Assembly (NCBI GenBank): GCA_963585895.1
Contig: OY757934.1
Location: 33,679,769 to 33,743,768 of the forward strand
Length of the DNA: 64,000 nucleotides
Direction: 5' to 3'
DNA from: Sepioteuthis lessoniana
Lineage: Eukaryota; Mollusca; Cephalopoda; Myopsida; Loliginidae
Shown here in pieces: positions 12,380-23,605 of this stretch. The stretch's first letter is position 1. Each line of letters opens with the position of its first letter. Under the pieces are notes generated by a model. It was not told where the DNA came from. It made no database searches and worked only from the letters and a program-made list of their open reading frames with translations. The translations under genes were made by a program, and so were the position numbers.

Positions 12380-12450
12380 ATCAGCTGCCACATTATGGAA
12401 ATTCTGAGAGAAATTTTTCCAGAGTACGTCATTTCACAATATAGTAACCT
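12380..12450 (+). pseudogene. Short Tc1/mariner-type transposase fragment
   Basis: A short open stretch reads MEILREIFPEYVISQ, similar in spacing to the segment MEIVSEIFPGSL of the transposase remnant at 28.1 kb. It is cut off by the family C SINE that follows. Too short to place in a family with confidence. Confidence 0.35.
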
Positions 12451-12451
12451 C

Positions 12452-12922
12452 CTATGGCTGGGCCGCAATGAGTGTCCTGGATATGACACTAAACAATCTG
12501 ATGGTAAGGTTCCAGTATTACTAGAGCTTTGGGGAATGCAGAGTACACTTTTATTGCCATCGCTTCCAGGTCCACTCTGGCCTGGAGTGGTAGTACCTGA
12601 TAGGGTCCTATCTATGGGTCAAATAGAACTAAACTGTGTACTTATGCTAAACTGAATTGTAGAACTGTTTTTTTTAGATTGAAACTGTGTACTTATGCTA
12701 AACTGAATTGTTTGAAATAGAACTGTTTTAACATTTAACTGTGCATAAACAAAAAAACTATACTTATACTAAACTGAAATGTTTGAAATTTAAATCAGCA
12801 TTAAATGACCTGAAAAGAGTTGATACACCATAAAACAAAACAACCACATGTTTATGTGTATAAAAATGGATTTGATATTAAATAACCTACAATGGATGAT
12901 ATCCCATAAAACAAAACAATAC
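12452..12922 (+). mobile_element. SINE family C, copy 4, with two 3' ends
   Basis: The head is partly deleted (GCTGGGCCGC joins GAGTGTCCTGG), followed by the usual body and tail units. One tail end occurs at about 12795-12848 (GAGTTGATACACCATAAAAC) and a second complete tail end follows at 12855-12922 (AAAAATGGATTTGATATT...ATCCCATAAAAC). Confidence 0.82.
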
Positions 12923-13605
12923 CAAAGCTATTAAAGTCTATGAATCCTGTTCAACAGGATCAGATTGATCCATTATTACATTGTATGATCCCACATGATC
13001 AAAAAAATGAATTTTGTTTCATTGATACATTGAATCACCAGGAAAAATATGTACAATGGCTGGATCCTCAACCAAAACTGCATCACCATTCTGTTGAAGA
13101 TGGCCAATCAATTAATACATACAGACAACTCAGTGTCTAGTCTAATAGATAAAAATGTTTTCATTTTGCTCTATGATATTGCAGTCTCACTAAAAATATT
13201 GAAGTAAAATTGAATTTGTCAATGATGAAAACTATAGTACTCTGCCAATTCATCTAAACCCCTAAAATACAGATTACCATTTTTTAATTATCAAGACCAA
13301 TTTATTACTAGAAAGAACTTTTTCTTTTTTAAATCAGGTATCAAGTAGAACAAATTTTCAGGGAATTTTCTTTGGATGAAACATTCTTTGTGAAGAGAAT
13401 TTGAAATTTCTTGATAAGGTAAAAAAAATCCCCAGAAGCTGGCAGGAGAAAATCTATATTAATAATTTGGAAGAGTGTGTCTATACTCTATAAACAGACA
13501 AACTATTTGATAAGGAGCTACCAAATTATTGCATTTAAAAAGAAGTTTTGGTATAAAAAGAGTTATCATTCCTCATTGGAAAAGGGGGATCTCTTACAAC
13601 AATAA

Positions 13606-13872
13606 GTTAGTAAAGTTGGTGACCATAGTCGAGGGTGACCCGAAGGCTCTATTTTGGATAGCTACTACACAAAGGTGTAGGGGAAGATGCTACTCCTTTC
13701 CCTGGATTGCTCTACTTTACCCTTGATCCATACCTTATAATGCTGAGTATTAAGCAAGGAGGCATCAAATACTATTTTTTGAGTCTTTGGTATGACTCAA
13801 CCTGGGATTGAACCCAGGTCTCTCGGGTCATTGGCAAACACTCTAACCATCATGCCAATGTCCGGTACTTTA
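13606..13872 (-). mobile_element. SINE family B, copy 3
   Basis: Full-length copy on the - strand with A box region, B box GGTTCAATCCC, body and tail. The 15-bp duplication CTCTTACAACAATAA lies at 13591-13605 and 13873-13887. Confidence 0.93.
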
Positions 13873-13887
13873 CTCTTACAACAATAA

Positions 13888-14447
13888 TCAGCAGGAAACT
13901 ATGACACTGCGATGTGTAACTAATTATATAAAGTTTACATTTACAAATCTCAAAATAAAACAATCATCAAAATATTTGTCTTTCTAAAAGAGTTATTTAC
14001 ATTTAATTAAACATTACTAATTAGGTTTATTGGTAGTTTTTCAAGTTGTAGATGTAAAAGAATTCCATAAGCATAGTTAAGACTAATATTTTTTGTTTTT
14101 AAATCAAGATGTCCAATAAGAATCATTCCTTTCAATTAAAAACATTTGTTTAAAAAATTCCATGAAATTTTTCACCAAAGAAGTATATAAATCATAAGAT
14201 AATAAAAAAAATGGTAAGTCTTTTCTACTATGCAAATTTCTTTTTTTAACATCATTTGTTAATATTCAATGCACATTTTTCATTGACAAAAGATTGTAAA
14301 ATAGATATTAGTTTAGAAAAATGAAATTAGCAGAAGGAATTTTTAGTCTGAAAATGTCTACAAGTCTTGACTTCTTATCTACCTACAATGGGTATTTCAG
14401 CTAATAATTTAACAGTCTTAGATTTATTAACCCATCATACTTTGTTG
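13888..14447. other. Intron 1 segment
   Basis: AT-rich; nothing recognised. Confidence 0.5.
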
Positions 14448-14458
14448 ATTTATCATGT

Positions 14459-14718
14459 AAGTAAAGTTGGTGACTGTAGTCAAGGGCGACCAGAAGGCCC
14501 CCTTTTCAATAGCTACTACACCGAGGTGTAGGGGAGGGTGCTACTCCTTTCCTTGGATTGCTCCACTTTACCCTTGATACATACCTTATATTACTGAGTG
14601 TTAAGCAAGGAGGTATCAAGTACCATTTTTAAAGTCTTTGGTATGACATGACCTGGGATTGAACCCAGGTCTCCTAGGCCATTGGCGAACACTCTACCCA
14701 CTTGGTCAATGAGCCGGT
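14459..14718 (-). mobile_element. SINE family B, copy 4
   Basis: Full-length, - strand, 260 bp, with an 11-bp duplication ATTTATCATGT at 14448-14458 and 14719-14729. The B box GGTTCAATCCC is intact. Confidence 0.93.
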
Positions 14719-14729
14719 ATTTATCATGT

Positions 14730-15591
14730 TGACAAACCATTCTACTAAAGTGATAAATTTATAGTTTTAACCCGATTACTCTATTTTTGCCTTGAAAGTT
14801 CTCCCATAACTTAAGCAACTATGTCAAAGCATGTTCTAAAGCACATCACATTTGAAATGTTATTGAAAAGAAATAGTTTTTCTTGTAAGGGAAGCCACAG
14901 TGTATTAAAAAAGATCCAGCTGAATGATCTCTTGGGTATGGAGTGTCAATTATAAAAAGGCAACATAGATACTATTTAGAATTTAATTTTACTACAAGGA
15001 AGAAAAATGTTTGCCATTTTCTTTTGTTATTGATATCACTGTTTTAACGATTATATCATCCAAAAAAAGTTATACACTCTTGAAGACTCAAATGAAAGTT
15101 CTGCCTCTAGTATATTGGTGATTTCATGTTGAAACATCTTTCAGTTCATCAGTTCTCTGCAGCCTATATTTAAATATTTGAACCTTCAAGTATCCCCAGA
15201 GGAAGTAAACACAAGAGGATAGAGTTGAATAGTGACAAGAAGATGCCTTTGACAGGCCATGTAAGTTACATAGGAGGTAAACAGGATGTGAACCTATGTC
15301 TTAAGGAAAACAAAATAGAGTAGAAATGCCACGTGAATTGCATAGGTAGCATGCCGAAAGGAAGTGTGACTATGAGGATTGAATGGGCATCCAGAAAATA
15401 ATATAAACACTGAATGTTTTCGACCTGGGTGAGAACAAAGGAGCTAGCAGAAGAATCACTTAATGTTATGCCCCTCTGGGTGCTGGATTTGTGCCAGACA
15501 GCCCAGAGTTGAGAGGTAAAGAGATGTTTGGGCTGTATGAGACTTGCTGAAATAAAGAAGCTAAGATGATTAAATGCCCCAAGATAATGCA
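14730..15591. other. Intron 1 segment
   Basis: Nothing recognised. Slightly less AT-rich around 15200-15600, without a convincing exon. Confidence 0.45.
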
Positions 15592-15608
15592 GAGACGCGA
15601 GAAGAAAC

Positions 15609-15897
15609 CATATTTACCAACTCCTCTGCTTGGGCAGGATATGACACAAGGTCAATTTTTAAGCGGAGTTTAACAGGTTTGAATTCAGAGTTTTCCTTCT
15701 GGACTAGTTGCCTCGCCAAGGCTGAAGAACCTAGTCTGCCCTACTATTTACCCATAGCTGGAGGGAAAATAATTGGATTCATACCTTTCCCAAGGGTATT
15801 AGCGCTCTGGGAAATGCAATCAGTCTCGTCCAGGATTTGAACTCGTGTCTCCGTGTTCATTTCCTACGACAATAACCATTACACCACGGGCACCTCT
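15609..15897 (-). mobile_element. SINE family A, copy 2 (reference quality)
   Basis: Full-length family A copy on the - strand: A-box-like TGGTGTAATGG, B box GAGTTCAAATCCTGG, the shared central block CCCTTGGGAAAGGTATGAA...CAGCTATGGGTAAATAG, then AACTCTGAATTCAAACC and the 3' end TTGGTAAATATG. A 17-bp duplication with one mismatch, GAGA[C/T]GCGAGAAGAAAC, flanks it at 15592-15608 and 15898-15914. Confidence 0.95.
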
Positions 15898-16039
15898 GAG
15901 ATGCGAGAAGAAACAGGCACATAAAAGTAGAAGAAATGTGAAGAAATAATAAAAGGAAAAGAAAAGAAGATTATATTTTTATACACAAGAGTCCTTCCTG
16001 GTTTATAACAATAGATCTGGTGAGCAAGCCAGCCACAGG

Positions 16040-16375
16040 GTTGGTTGGATGGTTGGTTGTTTTGTTTTACAGCATATCAACACTTTTTGGGTCATTTAAC
16101 GCTGACTTAAAGTTCAAACAATTCAGTTTAGCATAAGTACACAGTTTAGTTCTATTTGACCCATACATCAGGTGCATCTATCATTCTGGGCCAGAGTGGA
16201 CCTGGGAGCAATGGCAATGAAGGGGTACTCAGCATTCTCCAAAGCTCTAGCCTTACTGGAACCTCACCATCAAATTGTTTCATGTCATATGATAGACACT
16301 CATTGGAGGGGGGTGTCTTACCCCTCCGCAGGGAAGCAGTTGGTGTATTCTACAGTTCCAGCCAAATGGGCAAAC
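16040..16375 (-). mobile_element. SINE family C, copy 5
   Basis: Tail end (GTTTTACAGCATATCAAC) at the left and head (AGTTCCAGCCAAATGGGCA) at the right. The tail-unit region is short in this copy. Confidence 0.82.
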
Positions 16376-16860
16376 TTTAATGGGTCTGTGTGTTTTTTTT
16401 TTTTTCATTTTATTCAGATGGAACCTGTTTATTAAAATCATCTCTTGCGTAAATGATTTAAAATGGTTCAGATCAGTACAGTGATAATTGCTAAGAGTTC
16501 ATTGAATGAGGTTTTTGGAACATTTTCTATCACCACTTTCAGATTTTCATGTTTTGACTGACCTTTTAAATTGCCATATCTACTTGTGAATTTTTGAAAA
16601 ATGAAAATCTTACCATTCTTTCACTGATAGTATTGTCTCCCAAATATATACCTCTTGTATATTCAACCTCATTATTACCCAGTTTGAACTCATGAGTAAA
16701 ATGAAACTTTTCCTGAATTAAGTTTATAATGTCATTTCCAAGAAAAAGAAAACTGATAGTTTTATTTAAGTTCCTAATTCAGATTTAGAAAATGTGCTAA
16801 ATTTCCATCATCAGGATTATAGATTGATGTTTTACTTAGAAAATTTCATATTTATATGTA
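16376..16860. other. Intron 1 segment
   Basis: AT-rich; nothing recognised. Confidence 0.5.
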
Positions 16861-16978
16861 TTTTGTTTGGTTTGGTTTTATGGCATATCAACTTTTGTAA
16901 TTTATTTAATCTTTTTTTAAATTTTTTTTATTTTTTTTATTTTTTTATACATATATATCAAATATATATGACTTGTAA

Positions 16979-17258
16979 CCAGGCCGTTGGCCTAATGAGT
17001 AAAGTGTTTGCCAATGGTCCAGGAGACTGGAGTTCAATCCCAGGTCGAGTCATACCAAAGACTCAAAAAATGGTACTTGATGCCGCCTTGCTTAGCACTC
17101 AGCTAAGGGTAAAGGGTATGCACTCAGGTGAGGATCAAGGGTAAAGTAGAGCAATCCTGGGAATGGAGTTACACCCTCCCTTACACCTTGGTGTTGTAGC
17201 TATCGAAAAGGGAGTCTTCAGGTCGCCTTTGACTAAGATCACCAACTTTACTTACTTT
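16979..17258 (+). mobile_element. SINE family B, copy 5
   Basis: A-box-like TTGGCCTAATGAGTAAAG, B box GTTCAATCCC, GAGTCATACCAAAGACTC and 3' CCAACTTTACTTACTT. The part after CTTAGCACTCAGC carries an extra short duplication (AAGGGTAAAGG), so the central region is rearranged. Confidence 0.88.
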
Positions 17259-17312
17259 TATATGCCTTTTAAAAACATTTTGTTGATAACATTTTTAAAC
17301 ATGCCTGAGCTC

Positions 17313-17335
17313 TTTTTTTTTTTTTTTTTTTTTTT
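17313..17335. repeat. Poly-T tract
   Basis: Uninterrupted T run followed by CTTCTTCTTC inside family C copy 6. Confidence 0.95.
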
Positions 17336-17521
17336 CTTCTTCTTCACACTGTTAAATGGTTTTAAGTAACAATTTAACATCAATCATTTTTTGCACACAT
17401 TTAAATAGTTATGCATATGTTAGAGATTAGTTTGTCAGTAATTTCATATTTAAATGATGAGTTAGAACTAGTTTGTTTATACACTTGTATTGCTATTGTT
17501 TGTACACAGTTAAATGGTTTC

Positions 17522-17712
17522 TGTTTAACACAAAGAACTCAGACTTTAACACTCTGTATACGGAGACGCCTTTCTTACACCCTTCTTCTTACACTCGCAC
17601 ATAAACCAATATGGCCGTTTTTTTACTTCCTGTCATCCCATAATACCTTCTCTTCTCGAGAGTATCAGGGGAGATAATTGCTCGTCCCGTAAGCCAAGAT
17701 AAAATGTTAACA
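17522..17712 (-). repeat. 3' LTR of the copia element
   Basis: Starts TGTTTAACAC and ends AATGTTAACA on the + strand. Near-identical to 19928-20118, with six differences, five of them transitions. Confidence 0.96.
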
Positions 17713-17731
17713 CTTCCCCGCTTTTCTTTCT
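17713..17731 (-). promoter_or_regulatory. Polypurine tract
   Basis: On the - strand AGAAAGAAAAGCGGGGAAG directly abuts the 3' LTR, the position and composition of the plus-strand primer of LTR elements. Confidence 0.85.
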
Positions 17732-18510
17732 GGTACTGAGGTGGGACATTTTAGGAGGCAACATCAAATGGCTGTCTGCAGGGAAAAAGAAAAAGACAGT
17801 TGAACAAAGATTTAAGACTGCATACTTGAAAATTAGACAGATGATTCCTTGGGTTCAGATATGAATTGGAGAATTTTGAAGGAGGGGACTCCCTTTTTTG
17901 TTAAGCTATCCACAATTAGTTTGTCAGTGGGTATCCATGATATTTCTGCAATTTCTTCTTTGCAGAACGTTGTGCATGGCAAATAACTTTTGCAACCGAA
18001 TCCTCTTTATTCCAATTCTCTTTCTCATTCATAGTTTCACTCATTTTGTCATCAACTTGAGCATCATATTGTCCACAAGAAATAGATCCTTTTCCTGGAG
18101 TACAAATTGTTTCTCTTTTATGAACATCAGGAGATAAAAAGTTGCATATCTAGAGTAGGTAATGATTTCATCCCATTCTTGCAGATTTTTGCTGATGTAG
18201 GATTATTGAGATCAACAAGCTGACTCTGCACTAATGGCTTTCTGTTTGTACACTTGGCCTTGTTTCTTTCCTTGGGTGCCGGCTTATTCAAAGACTTTTT
18301 TGAAATCCCAGAATTTGAACCACTGGTTTCCGATGCCATATTAAAATTTCCAACAATGGGTTTTTGTAACGAATGCATAGTTCACATGAATTTGGGAGTG
18401 TCTGCAAAATTTTTATAAATTCAGGATCTGTCACTCCTGCATTTTTAACTAAGTCACATAATTTCTTACTACTAGGGTGACTAAATTGTCTATGTAACTT
18501 TGTTGCAAAT

Positions 18511-19927
18511 TTAAATTTTTTTTGCCGTATTTTTAGAAGAGATTTCTTTAATAAAAGGTATGTGTTTGAACTTACGTTTGTCTGGTAGAGGTTTGGTAAT
18601 AGGAATGTAGTAATGTCCAGATGATGTGCAGCTTAATGGAATTTTCTTTTTTAACATCATAACAGTGTCATCTTCAAAATTGAGACAAGTTCCAGCCTTT
18701 TTCATGGCGTATTTACTCAGGAGGAGTGGAATGTCTGAGTTCACCACGTCTGTAATAATACTGACTTCAATATCAGTGATAACACATGGTAGAATCACCT
18801 TGTAGAGTGAGTTCAGTTTATTCCCATCGCCGAATTTAAAGGTTCTCACTCCTTTTCTTTTTACTATTTTTTTTTTTTTTTTTTTTTGTGCATTTGTTAA
18901 TGTTTCAAGAAAACATTTATACCATTTTGTTCCACAAACGGTGCTGGATGCACCACTATCTAGAACCGCAGAGCCAAGTGTCTCACCCAAAAAAAAGTCT
19001 CCGCCATTCTTGCGTTTTTGCTGACTCATTAAGACCACGTGCGACATGGATAAATCTTCCTCTATTTCGACACCATCTTTCTTCCTGCTACTATGACCAT
19101 AAGGACAATCATAAGACCAGTGAAACCTGCAGCCACAATTAAAACATACTGTAATGTTACCTGTTCGGTCTCGCGGATTTAACTTTTTGTTCGTGGAGTG
19201 TGTTTTATTCTTATATCCCTGTCGTCTTCCAGCGTGGTTTATCTTTTCTCGTGAATTATTTAAACGCGAATCACGTCGATATGAGGAGCGGCCATAATAT
19301 ACTGCAGTAGGGTCCATTTGGTTATCTTCTGTATAGTTAACAATATCCATTTCGGTTTTTTTTACGACAGGTGAAGTATTGGGTGATGAATCGCTAGAAG
19401 AATGTCCATGCATAATCTTCTGTAACTGTTTCGACATGGAAGATAGCGTTAATTCGCTGACTGTAGCTTTGACCAATTTCTCGTTATCCGGGGTGATATT
19501 GGCACTCTTTAGTGCTCTGAATGCGAGTACAGGTTCTGGTAAAAGAATGTTAAAGTCTTTTAATTTGGCGACAAGTCGGCCAAATTCAATCAAAAAATCT
19601 TCTAATGACGTCCCAGGCAGTCTCTGATAATTTTCAAATGTTTTGTATGCTTGAAAGGCAGACTTCCAGAAAAAGTGTATCCAGTTTTTCATATAACTTT
19701 TTCATTCCATCCTCAGAATTAAGAACCGCAATGTCTAATTCCAAAACAGCCTCTCTTGCTGTTCCTTCCAATGACAAAAACACCATGAGGGCTCTTTTCG
19801 TTTTATCCAGTGAACTAGCTCGTTCCCATATTAACATTTCCTTCCGCCATGTACTGTATTTATCTTTAAGCAATGCGGGTGGAGGAAAATATTTAGAAGC
19901 CATAGTGTCTTTTAGCTCTGCTACCAT
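18511..19927 (-). pseudogene. Copia gag-protease, frameshifted
   Basis: The frame opens at 19927 with MVAELKDTMASKYFPPP and runs to about 19660, where a one-base indel shifts it; the protein then continues in the 18511-19692 frame. Visible parts are a gag helical region, a CCHC zinc knuckle CFNCGCRFHWSYDC (C-x2-C-x4-H-x4-C), and an aspartic protease active site AVLDSGASSTVCG followed by a flap-like region. A Lys run is encoded by a long A tract (about 18867-18888 as T on the + strand) that has probably expanded. The frame stops after an A8 tract near 18517-18524. Downstream, in another frame, is an integrase zinc finger LHRQFSHP...CELC (about 18370-18500). Gag packages RNA and protease cuts the polyprotein; this copy makes neither intact. 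Confidence 0.9.
19916..19926 (-). promoter_or_regulatory. Primer binding site overlapping the gag start
   Basis: On the - strand, one base after the 5' LTR, TGGTAGCAGAG is complementary to the 3' end of animal initiator tRNA-Met (CTCTGCTACCA). The ATG of gag shares its TG with the first two bases of this site. Confidence 0.8.
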
Positions 19928-20118
19928 TGTTTAACACAAAGAACTCAGACTTTAACACTCTGTATACGGAGACGCCTTTCTTACACCCTTCTTCTTACAC
20001 TCGTACATAAACCAATATGGCCATTTTTTTACTTCCTGTCATCCCATAATACCTTCTCTTCTCGAGAGTATCAGAGGAGATAATTGCTTGTCCCGAAAGC
20101 CAAGATAGAATGTTAACA
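19928..20118 (-). repeat. 5' LTR of the copia element
   Basis: Same ends and length as the other LTR. The polymerase II promoter is expected here, but no TATA box could be assigned confidently. Confidence 0.96.
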
Positions 20119-20961
20119 GTTTCAATCATTACTATCTAACATTAATAATTCTATTCAATATTAATCATTTGTTTGAAGATAGTGAATTGTTACAAGTACT
20201 TCTATTTTTTTACTAATTATTCTATTCCACATTACTCATTTGTTTGCACACAGTTAAATGGTTCCAAGTATTGCTATGTATCACTAACAATTCCATTAAA
20301 CATCAGTCATTTGTTTACACACTGTTAAGTGATCAGACAGTTCTATTTCTAACAATTCAATTTAGCATAGTCATTTGTTTGCACTCAATTTAAATGTCAA
20401 ACTTGTCTATTTGACCCATAGATAAGACCCTATCAGGTGCTACCATTCTGAGCCAGATTGGATTTGGGAGCAATGGCAATGAAGGGGTACTCCACATTCC
20501 TCAAAGCTCCAGCATTAATAGAACTTCACCATCAGATTGTTTAGTATCATATCCACGACACTTGTTAGAGGGGTGTCTTACCCTTCTACAGAGGTGCAGT
20601 TGGTGTATTCTACAGTCCCAGCTGACTGGGCTTTTAAGGATTGAGATAAAATATGATAAGCTATTGTTATTGTGAAGATAGGTGATCACTATAAATAAAA
20701 AATATGCATTGAATATTGTTTATATGTTCAATTTCGTTAAGAGATTCAGTTTGTCTTTATTACACTAATATTATGAATATATTTTTTTTCAGTGATTGTC
20801 TGATCATATTTTTTAAATTGTTATTGTGGGGAAACACCCAACCCTATTTCATCATAAAGGTGCTAAAAGATGGTGGCTGAGGGTCAACTGCACTGAGATA
20901 GCAAACTATTTGAACTGTGTGCAAACAAATGATCAATATTTAATAGAATTATTAGTGTTAG

Positions 20962-21172
20962 GTAGGTGGTGTCCTTGTGGAGTAATGGTTAAAGCAATGG
21001 ACTGAGGAATCGTAGTTAGCGAGTTTGAACTCCGGTCACTATTACATTCACCTTTGGACAAATACCCTTGGGAAAGGCATGAAACCCCTTATCCTCCTAG
21101 CTATGGGTTAAATAGTACCACCACTGTTCTTTTAGAAGGATGGCTTTGGCATTAAATAAAGAAACCAAACCA
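20962..21172 (+). mobile_element. SINE family D, copy 2
   Basis: GGTGTCCTTGTGGAGTAATGG head, central block GCTATGGGTTAAATAG and a tail ending AAAGAAACCAAACCA. It lies inside family C copy 7, with the 11-bp duplication ATTAGTGTTAG at 20951-20961 and 21173-21183. Confidence 0.93.
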
Positions 21173-21568
21173 ATTAGTGTTAGATAGCAATACTTGAAAC
21201 TATTTAACTGTGTGCAAACAATTGATCAATATCAAATAGAATTATTGATATTAGATAGCAATAATTGAAACCATTTAATGAATAGGATTGTGTTAATAGC
21301 AATATTTGAAAGCAACTGTGTACAAATAAATGAACAATGTTGAATAGAATTAATAGTGTTGGATAGCAATACTTGGAACCATTTAACTCTATGACATTAA
21401 ACCATCTGATTGTGAGAGTCCAATCCTGGTGCTTTGAGGAATGTGGAGTATCCCTTCATTACCATTACTCTCAAGTCCACTTTGACCTGGAGTGGTAATA
21501 CCTATTAGGGTCCTACCTATGGTCCAAATAAAACTGTTCAATTATTTACTAAGAATTATTATTAGTTA

Positions 21569-21849
21569 CCATATTTGACAGTATATAAGGCACACTTTCT
21601 TTTAATAAAAATATCTTACAATTCCCTTGTGTCTTATATGCCATATGTAGTTTTAAAATTTTCAATAGACAGCTGAAATTAGCCACCTGGCAACTGCAGA
21701 TTAAAAGTTATCATTGATAATATTCATTATATTAATTTCATTACATTTAATATTAGTACTTTGTTTCACTAAAATTTTTTCTTGATTTGCCCTGCTGAAA
21801 TTGGAGTGCATCTTATACACCTGTGGGTCTTATATACCATCAAATATGG
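21569..21849. mobile_element. 281-bp MITE with TA duplication
   Basis: Terminal inverted repeats of about 27 bp with four mismatches: CCATATTTGACAGTATATAA at the left, and the reverse complement of the right end reads CCATATTTGATGGTATATAA. TA flanks both ends (21567-21568, 21850-21851). The tandem copy near 22313-22322 reads TTAGTTAGTTGAAACC with no insert and serves as the empty site. TA duplication suggests Tc1/mariner enzymes. No coding capacity. Confidence 0.9.
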
Positions 21850-22988
21850 TAGTTGAAACCATGAAGCTGTATGCTAATGATTTATATCATATAAAAGTAC
21901 TTGATAAACAGAATTAATAATCTTAAATAGCAATACTTGAAACCATTTAACTGTATGCAAACAATTTGATAAATATCGAATAGAATCATTAGTATTACAA
22001 AGCAATACTTAAAACCTTTTAATAAACAGAATTGTATTAAATAGAAATATTTGAAACCAACTGTGTACAAATGAATAATGCTGAATAGAATTATTTGTGT
22101 TGGATTGCAATACTAAAACCATTTTATTGTATGACATTAAACCATCTGATCGTGAGGCTCCAGTCCTGGAGATTTAGGGAATGTAGAGTGCCCCTTTATT
22201 ACTATTACTCTTAGGTCCACTCTGACCTGGAGTGGTAGTACCTATTAGAGTCCTACCTATGAGTCAAATAGAACTGTTCAGTCATTTACTAAGAATTATT
22301 ATTATTATTATTAGTTAGTTGAAACCATGCAGCTGTGTGCTAAGGATTTATATTATATAAAAGTACTTGATAAACAGATTTACTAATATTAAATAGCAAT
22401 ACTTGAAACCATTTAACTGTATGCAAATAAATGAGCTCTGGCTTGTTTAAAACTAATGTTACCTATGAATTTTTTACTTACAAATTGTGTGTGTGTGTGT
22501 GTGTTTTATATATGTATAAACAGGATTTGGCATTGAATAATCTGTAAGGGTTGATATGCCATAAAACACAACCAAACTTGATAAATAGAATTAATAATTT
22601 TAAATAACAATACTTGAAACCATCTAAATATGTGAAAACCATGATTGATATTAAAATGAATTATTAGTGTTAGATAACCATATTTAACTGTGTGCAAACA
22701 AAAAATAGTACTTGAAACTATTTAGAATTATTAATGTTAGCAATATTTGACCATTTAACTGTGTGCAACCAAATGATTAATGTTAAATATAATTATTAGT
22801 GTTAGATAGGAATACTTGAAACCATTTAACTTGTGCAAATAAATGAGCTCTGATTCATTTGAAAATAAAGTTTCTTACAAACTATTCACTTACAAATCAT
22901 ATATCATATGTGATATATGCATAAAAAGAATTTGGCATTAAATAACCCTCAAGGGATAATATGCCATTAAACTAAATAACCTAATCAC

Positions 22989-23356
22989 CTAACTTCCTCT
23001 GATCATGGAGTTAATATTGAAATGGCACAGTGGGTTTTATTTTATATAGCAAAATTTGTTAAAAAAAGTTTTGTGAGTTTAACATAATATATATGGTAAA
23101 ATAATAGTAGGACAAGCCTTTGATGTTTAATAGTTCAGATGGCCTCAAATAAAAACAAATCCTATGCTGTTAATGTCTCTAACAGTTGACATTTGGAGAT
23201 GTTTTAATGAACAAGAAGTGTCAGAAAGAGCACTCTCTCACACATACACATCTCTTTATATGCAGGAACCTACAGCTATTTTGAATCTGTATCTTTATGA
23301 CCTACAGGGTCACTTGCTAAAATGTTTGAATACACCATATACTTAGTCTTTTTTTC
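22989..23356. other. Intron 1 segment
   Basis: AT-rich; nothing recognised. Confidence 0.5.
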
Positions 23357-23605
23357 CTTCATCATCATCATCATATTGCGCTGGTAGCACGGATATCCCT
23401 GACCCTCTCTCGCCACTCCTCCCCATCGTTCATCCCCCTAGGTAGGTCTTCAGGACAACATCCCATATCCTCACATAGCTGCTGAATGTATGTTCGTGCT
23501 GGTCGTCCTGCTTTTGCACGGCCATGTGTGGGGATCCATAAGAGTACATCTCTTATGAGTTCGTCCCTGCTTCTCCAGCAGTGTCCTGCGTGTCTGTTTC
23601 CTTAC
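23357..23605 (-). mobile_element. Non-LTR fragment L-2 (3' end only)
   Basis: Starts with the (CAT)n end at 23359-23373, then the - strand encodes parts of the reverse transcriptase C-terminus (RDELIRDVLLWIPTH-like, TYIQQLCED, then the ERVRD region) with frame breaks. Confidence 0.85.

Larger units (their letters stand above)
17522..20118 (-). mobile_element. Ty1/copia LTR retrotransposon, internally deleted
   Basis: Two 191-bp direct LTRs, TG...CA ends, and a perfect 5-bp duplication GTTTC at 17517-17521 and 20119-20123 define a complete insertion of 2597 bp. Coding order on the - strand is gag, zinc knuckle, aspartic protease, then an integrase HHCC zinc finger directly after the protease, which is the copia order. 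The integrase core, reverse transcriptase and most of RNase H are missing. A short RNase H end (SWIPTDK...DSLTKKG, about 17880-17990) remains before the polypurine tract. The LTRs differ at six positions. It cannot move by itself; it may have been mobilised by a full-length relative or been deleted after insertion. Confidence 0.95.
16861..20635 (-). mobile_element. SINE family C, copy 6, split by two later insertions
   Basis: The 3' tail end is at 16861-16978, tail units continue at 17340-17521 and 20124-20400, and the head is at 20400-20635 (ending CCCAGCTGACTGGGC). A family B SINE (16979-17258) and the copia element (17522-20118) interrupt it. The pieces line up in one orientation, which dates this copy as older than both insertions. 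Confidence 0.8.
20895..22988 (+). mobile_element. SINE family C, copy 7: long tail-unit array with duplications
   Basis: A stretch of about 2 kb built of degenerate units of about 71 bp (GAAACCATTTAACTGTGTGC...TAGCAATACTT) with two head-like blocks (21393-21545 and 22133-22280) and two tail ends (22505-22570 and 22925-22988). A SINE D copy and a MITE lie inside. The two head blocks are about 457 bp apart once the MITE is removed, which shows a segmental tandem duplication. Confidence 0.8.

Noticed and set aside
12940..13137. 66-codon open frame with YVQWLDPQPKL, vaguely like the middle part of a mariner transposase
   Set aside because: Only one short segment looks similar and no neighbouring motif supports it.
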